The notes beneath the pieces are model-generated. The model worked only from the letters and a program-made list of their open reading frames with translations. It did no database searches and had not been told where the DNA came from. A stretch of DNA of 46,920 nucleotides from Hydrogenispora ethanolica (GTDB lineage Bacteria > Bacillota > UBA4882 > UBA8346), in NCBI RefSeq assembly GCF_004340685.1, contig NZ_SLUN01000009.1, positions 1 through 46,920 on the forward strand, in the 5' to 3' direction. Of the stretch, positions 44,698-46,920 are shown in pieces. Positions within the stretch are counted from its first letter, which is position 1. Each line of letters begins with the position of its first letter. A program made the position numbers and the translations under genes.

Positions 44698-45654
44698 ATG
44701 ATGAGAGGCAGGACAATCTATTCTATTGTTATACCGGTTTTGCTGGTATTCGCGTTAGGTCTTTGGGCTTTGGCTGATCCGCAGCGTTTGCTGCGGCCCG
44801 TTCTTCAGCAGTCATTACGAGGTACTGCGGAGCCGTCGCAACCCGCTCCCTCCGGGGAGCGCCCCGAGGGGAAGCCGCAACGGCCCCAGGGATTTAACCT
44901 GATGCTGCTCGGCGTCGATAGCTGGTCGGACAATAAAGCGCGCGCCGATATGATCATGATCGCCCATGTGAATCCCGTCCAAAAAAAGATTAACCTCATC
45001 AGCATTCCGCGGGATACCCGGGTAAAAGTCGCCGGTGTCGGATACACCAAACTGAACCACACGCACATCGTCGGGGAGATGGCGGGTGGCAACGGGGCTG
45101 GAACCCAGGCGACGCTGGCGGCTACCGCCGCCTTGCTGGATTGTTCCATTACTTCCTATATTAAGGTCAATTTCCGGGGTTTCGCCGACTTTATCGATAG
45201 CATCGACGGGCTCGATATCACGTTGGAGGAGCCGGTGAAGTTGACCTACGGCCATCAGACCCTTCCGGCGGGTACAAGCCATATCAACGGAGCGACCGCC
45301 CTGGATCTGGTCAGGGAGCGCGCTTCCCTATCCGATGGGGATTTTGGTCGCCAAAGGAATCAGCAATTGGTATTAAGAGCTTTGGGAGAGAAATTGCTCA
45401 AACCGGAGCACTTCTCCGATCTGCTCCGCCTGATTCGGAAGGCCAAAACCGATATTCTGGATACCAATCTATCTGACCTAGAACTCTTCAAGCTGGCCTG
45501 GACATTCAAGCAGATCCCTTTAGCTGCGGTCAGCTATCATCAGCTTCCGGGGCGGTCAGCTTATGCCAGGGATCCCTTGACCCGATCTATCTTATATTAT
45601 TGGGTCCCCGATACTCAAAAGACTAAGCGGCTCGGAGCGGCGTATCTGCAATGA
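44698..45654 (+). CDS. LytR-CpsA-Psr (LCP) family protein
   Basis: The 318-residue protein is held by an N-terminal membrane segment (about 8-27, YSIVIPVLLVFALGLWAL), followed by a Pro-rich linker. The LCP domain shows FNLMLLGVDSW, ARADMIMIAHVNPVQKKINL, SIPRDTRV, KLNHTHIVG, and ALDLVRERASLSDGDFGRQR. LCP enzymes attach anionic glycopolymers to peptidoglycan outside the cell membrane. The conserved Asp and Arg residues that bind polyprenyl phosphate are present. The ATG at 44698 has GGGGAG 7 nt upstream. Confidence 0.93.
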   Translation: MMRGRTIYSIVIPVLLVFALGLWALADPQRLLRPVLQQSLRGTAEPSQPAPSGERPEGKPQRPQGFNLMLLGVDSWSDNKARADMIMIAHVNPVQKKINLISIPRDTRVKVAGVGYTKLNHTHIVGEMAGGNGAGTQATLAATAALLDCSITSYIKVNFRGFADFIDSIDGLDITLEEPVKLTYGHQTLPAGTSHINGATALDLVRERASLSDGDFGRQRNQQLVLRALGEKLLKPEHFSDLLRLIRKAKTDILDTNLSDLELFKLAWTFKQIPLAAVSYHQLPGRSAYARDPLTRSILYYWVPDTQKTKRLGAAYLQ

Positions 45655-46129
45655 CTTCTTGGCAGCCGCCGCTGGATTGCCGTATCACTGAACGGTCCGG
45701 CGGTCGTTGAAAGCTCCGGTAACCGCCATGACCTCGGTTTTTTAGGAGAAATATTGCAAAATAAACACGCGAAGCCGAAAAATTTTTACAGGATTATTAC
45801 AGGATATGTAGAAGTAATATATTAGAAATCGGTTACCATAAGTTAGCAATATTCAGATGTCTTCTGTCAACAGTATCTTCCATTTTAAACGCTCGGGTTC
45901 TACGATAAGGTTTGCAAGATATTCACTTTCACCTGGGTTTCATGATTTTTCCATCCTTTCTAAATATTCGTTATCGATATTTAAACCTCATTTTACTTAC
46001 CAACTGGATAGTTTCTGGGGCTTTCGGCCCAATGCGATATTTCCTGAAGCTAGGCTTGGAATTTGTCAAGCGAGGTGATGCCATGGACCGTTACATTGTT
46101 GGTTAGACTTGGTAAAAGGAGGTTCAACA
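45655..46129. other. Gene-free stretch of 475 bp upstream of the acidic-repeat gene
   Basis: Overlapping short frames of about 65-73 codons near 45857-46106 have no ribosome site and look spurious. A direct repeat TTACAGGAT occurs at 45787 and 45798. ATTACA (45796) and TATATT (45818) are a weak promoter candidate with 16-bp spacing. A GGGC/GCCC hairpin lies near 46017. I do not recognise a riboswitch. Confidence 0.5.
45721..45743 (+). terminator. Possible intrinsic terminator after the LCP gene
   Basis: AACCG/CGGTT with a 9-nt loop is followed by a run of T. The stem is short, so this is a weak call. Confidence 0.4.
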
Positions 46130-46920
46130 ATGTCATTTAAAATTACAAGACTGGCTGTGGTTCTTTTTCTCCTTTGCGCAGTCCCGATTTTTGCTGCGCC
46201 CGCCATCGACTCCACATCAGCCGTCGTTCCGGAAAAGGGCGGTAATGGTGAGGTCATTACCGTAACCATTGCGGGAACGGGTTTTGATCCCGACGCTACC
46301 GTTGAGTTGAACGGCAGCGATGACACGACGATAACGGGCACTGATGTCGCGGTTGATGACGCTGGAATTACTTGCAATTTCGATCTCAGTGGACAGCCGA
46401 CTGGTAGTTATGACGTCGTTGTGACCAACCCCAATGGTGAAAGTGCTGTCGTAAAAGGCGGATTCACCATTGAGGAAGCGGCTACGGAAGAATTAGAAGA
46501 AGATTCTGAGGAAGCTGTAGAGGAAGACGCTACGGAAGAGATCGCAGAGGATTCTGAGGAAGCCGTGGAAGAAGATGCTACGGAAGAATTAGAAGAAGAT
46601 TCTGAGGAAGCTGTAGAGGAAGACGCTACGGAAGAGATCGCAGAGGATTCTGAGGAAGCCGTGGAAGAAGATGCTACGGAAGAATTAGAAGAAGATTCTG
46701 AGGAAGCTGTAGAGGAAGACGCTACGGAGGAGATCGCAGAGGATTCTGAGGAAGCCGTGGAAGAAGATGCTACGGAAGAATTAGAAGAAGATTCTGAGGA
46801 AGCTGTAGAGGAAGACGCTACGGAAGAGATCGCAGAGGATTCTGAGGAAGCCGTGGAAGAAGATGCTACGGAAGAATTAGAAGAAGATTCTGAGGAAGCT
46901 GTAGAGGAAGACGCTACGGA
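46130..46920 (+). CDS. Secreted IPT/TIG-like protein with acidic repeat tail (partial)
   Basis: The frame starts at ATG 46130 with AAAGGAGG 7 nt upstream and is still open at the window end (263 codons). The signal peptide is MSFKITRLAVVLFLLCAVPI with cleavage near FAAPA. Residues about 22-110 form a beta domain of the IPT/TIG kind (ITVTIAGTGFDPDATVEL, GSYDVVVTNPNGESA). From residue 118 the tail is alternating 16-residue units ATEELEEDSEEAVEED and ATEEIAEDSEEAVEED, about 60 percent acidic. The tail could be an extended, metal- or surface-binding arm. The C-terminal end and any anchor are outside the window. Confidence 0.85.
   Translation, partial: MSFKITRLAVVLFLLCAVPIFAAPAIDSTSAVVPEKGGNGEVITVTIAGTGFDPDATVELNGSDDTTITGTDVAVDDAGITCNFDLSGQPTGSYDVVVTNPNGESAVVKGGFTIEEAATEELEEDSEEAVEEDATEEIAEDSEEAVEEDATEELEEDSEEAVEEDATEEIAEDSEEAVEEDATEELEEDSEEAVEEDATEEIAEDSEEAVEEDATEELEEDSEEAVEEDATEEIAEDSEEAVEEDATEELEEDSEEAVEEDAT
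46481..46920 (+). repeat. Near-perfect 96-bp tandem repeat
   Basis: Two 48-bp units alternate, A at 46481, 46577, 46673, 46769 and 46865, and B at 46529, 46625, 46721, 46817 and 46913 (cut by the window end). I see one clear base change, in the B unit at 46721. Repeat length is a multiple of three, so copy-number change would keep the frame. Confidence 0.95.

Noticed and set aside
45857-46106. Small ORFs before the acidic-repeat gene, and a c-di-GMP riboswitch
   Set aside because: The frames have no ribosome site and overlap each other; the conserved GEMM motifs are absent.

Overview
The window looks like a chromosome segment of a two-membraned (diderm) Firmicute, perhaps of the Hydrogenispora/Limnochordia or Negativicutes kind; this placement is inference. 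The Gram-positive signs are a cysteine T-box leader, strong AGGAGG ribosome sites, consensus sigma-A promoters, a LytR-CpsA-Psr protein and a DUF1002 protein. The outer-membrane signs are a TonB-dependent receptor, TonB/ExbB/ExbD and an RlpA-like protein. The [FeFe]-hydrogenase maturation genes point to a fermentative anaerobe. Most of the window is GC-rich; the first 9 kb is clearly AT-rich.

Layout. (1) 1-9754: a giant RHS/YD-repeat protein with a variable C-terminal tip, its SUKH-type immunity gene overlapping by 4 bp, and a displaced partial second copy of the RHS core and tip. (2) 9755-21952: a complete catecholate-siderophore uptake locus with TonB-dependent receptor, binding protein, Fes-type esterase, divergent AraC regulator, two FecCD permeases, ATPase, a second trilactone-type esterase, TonB, ExbB and ExbD. 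Palindromes of the form AAGTTAG-N6-CTAACTT stand before both transcription units. (3) 21953-28840: a degenerate 21-nt repeat array, a promoter overlapped by a Rex-like operator, a terminated leader RNA, then hydG, aspA, a structured inverted-repeat element, hydF, a TM1266-family gene and hydE. No hydrogenase structural gene lies here. (4) 28968-36648: mostly small accessory genes (membrane proteins, a QueG-like ferredoxin-type protein, methyltransferases, two GNATs, two Cys-rich proteins), a second 21-nt repeat array that is an open reading frame, and iolB. (5) 36924-45654: a Re-citrate-synthase-like enzyme, a strongly folded RNA candidate with its own terminator, an RlpA-like protein, a DUF1002 protein, a T-box-controlled cysE-cysS pair, another QueG-like protein and an LCP protein. 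(6) 46130 to the end: a secreted IPT/TIG-like protein whose acidic tail is built of near-perfect 96-bp repeats and runs off the window.

How the parts work together. The iron locus can carry a ferric catecholate from the outer membrane to the cytoplasm and hydrolyse it there, with TonB energy encoded alongside. Iron is a main need of the neighbouring H-cluster assembly genes, and the Rex-like site suggests those follow the NADH/NAD+ state. The T-box reads the cysteine codon UGC, so uncharged tRNA-Cys should raise both serine acetylation and cysteinyl-tRNA synthesis.

The most unusual items are the two related 21-nt periodic arrays (one broken, one a clean heptapeptide ORF), the nested-hairpin RNA candidate at 38345-38545, the shared iron-locus palindromes, and aspA inside the hydrogenase maturation cluster.
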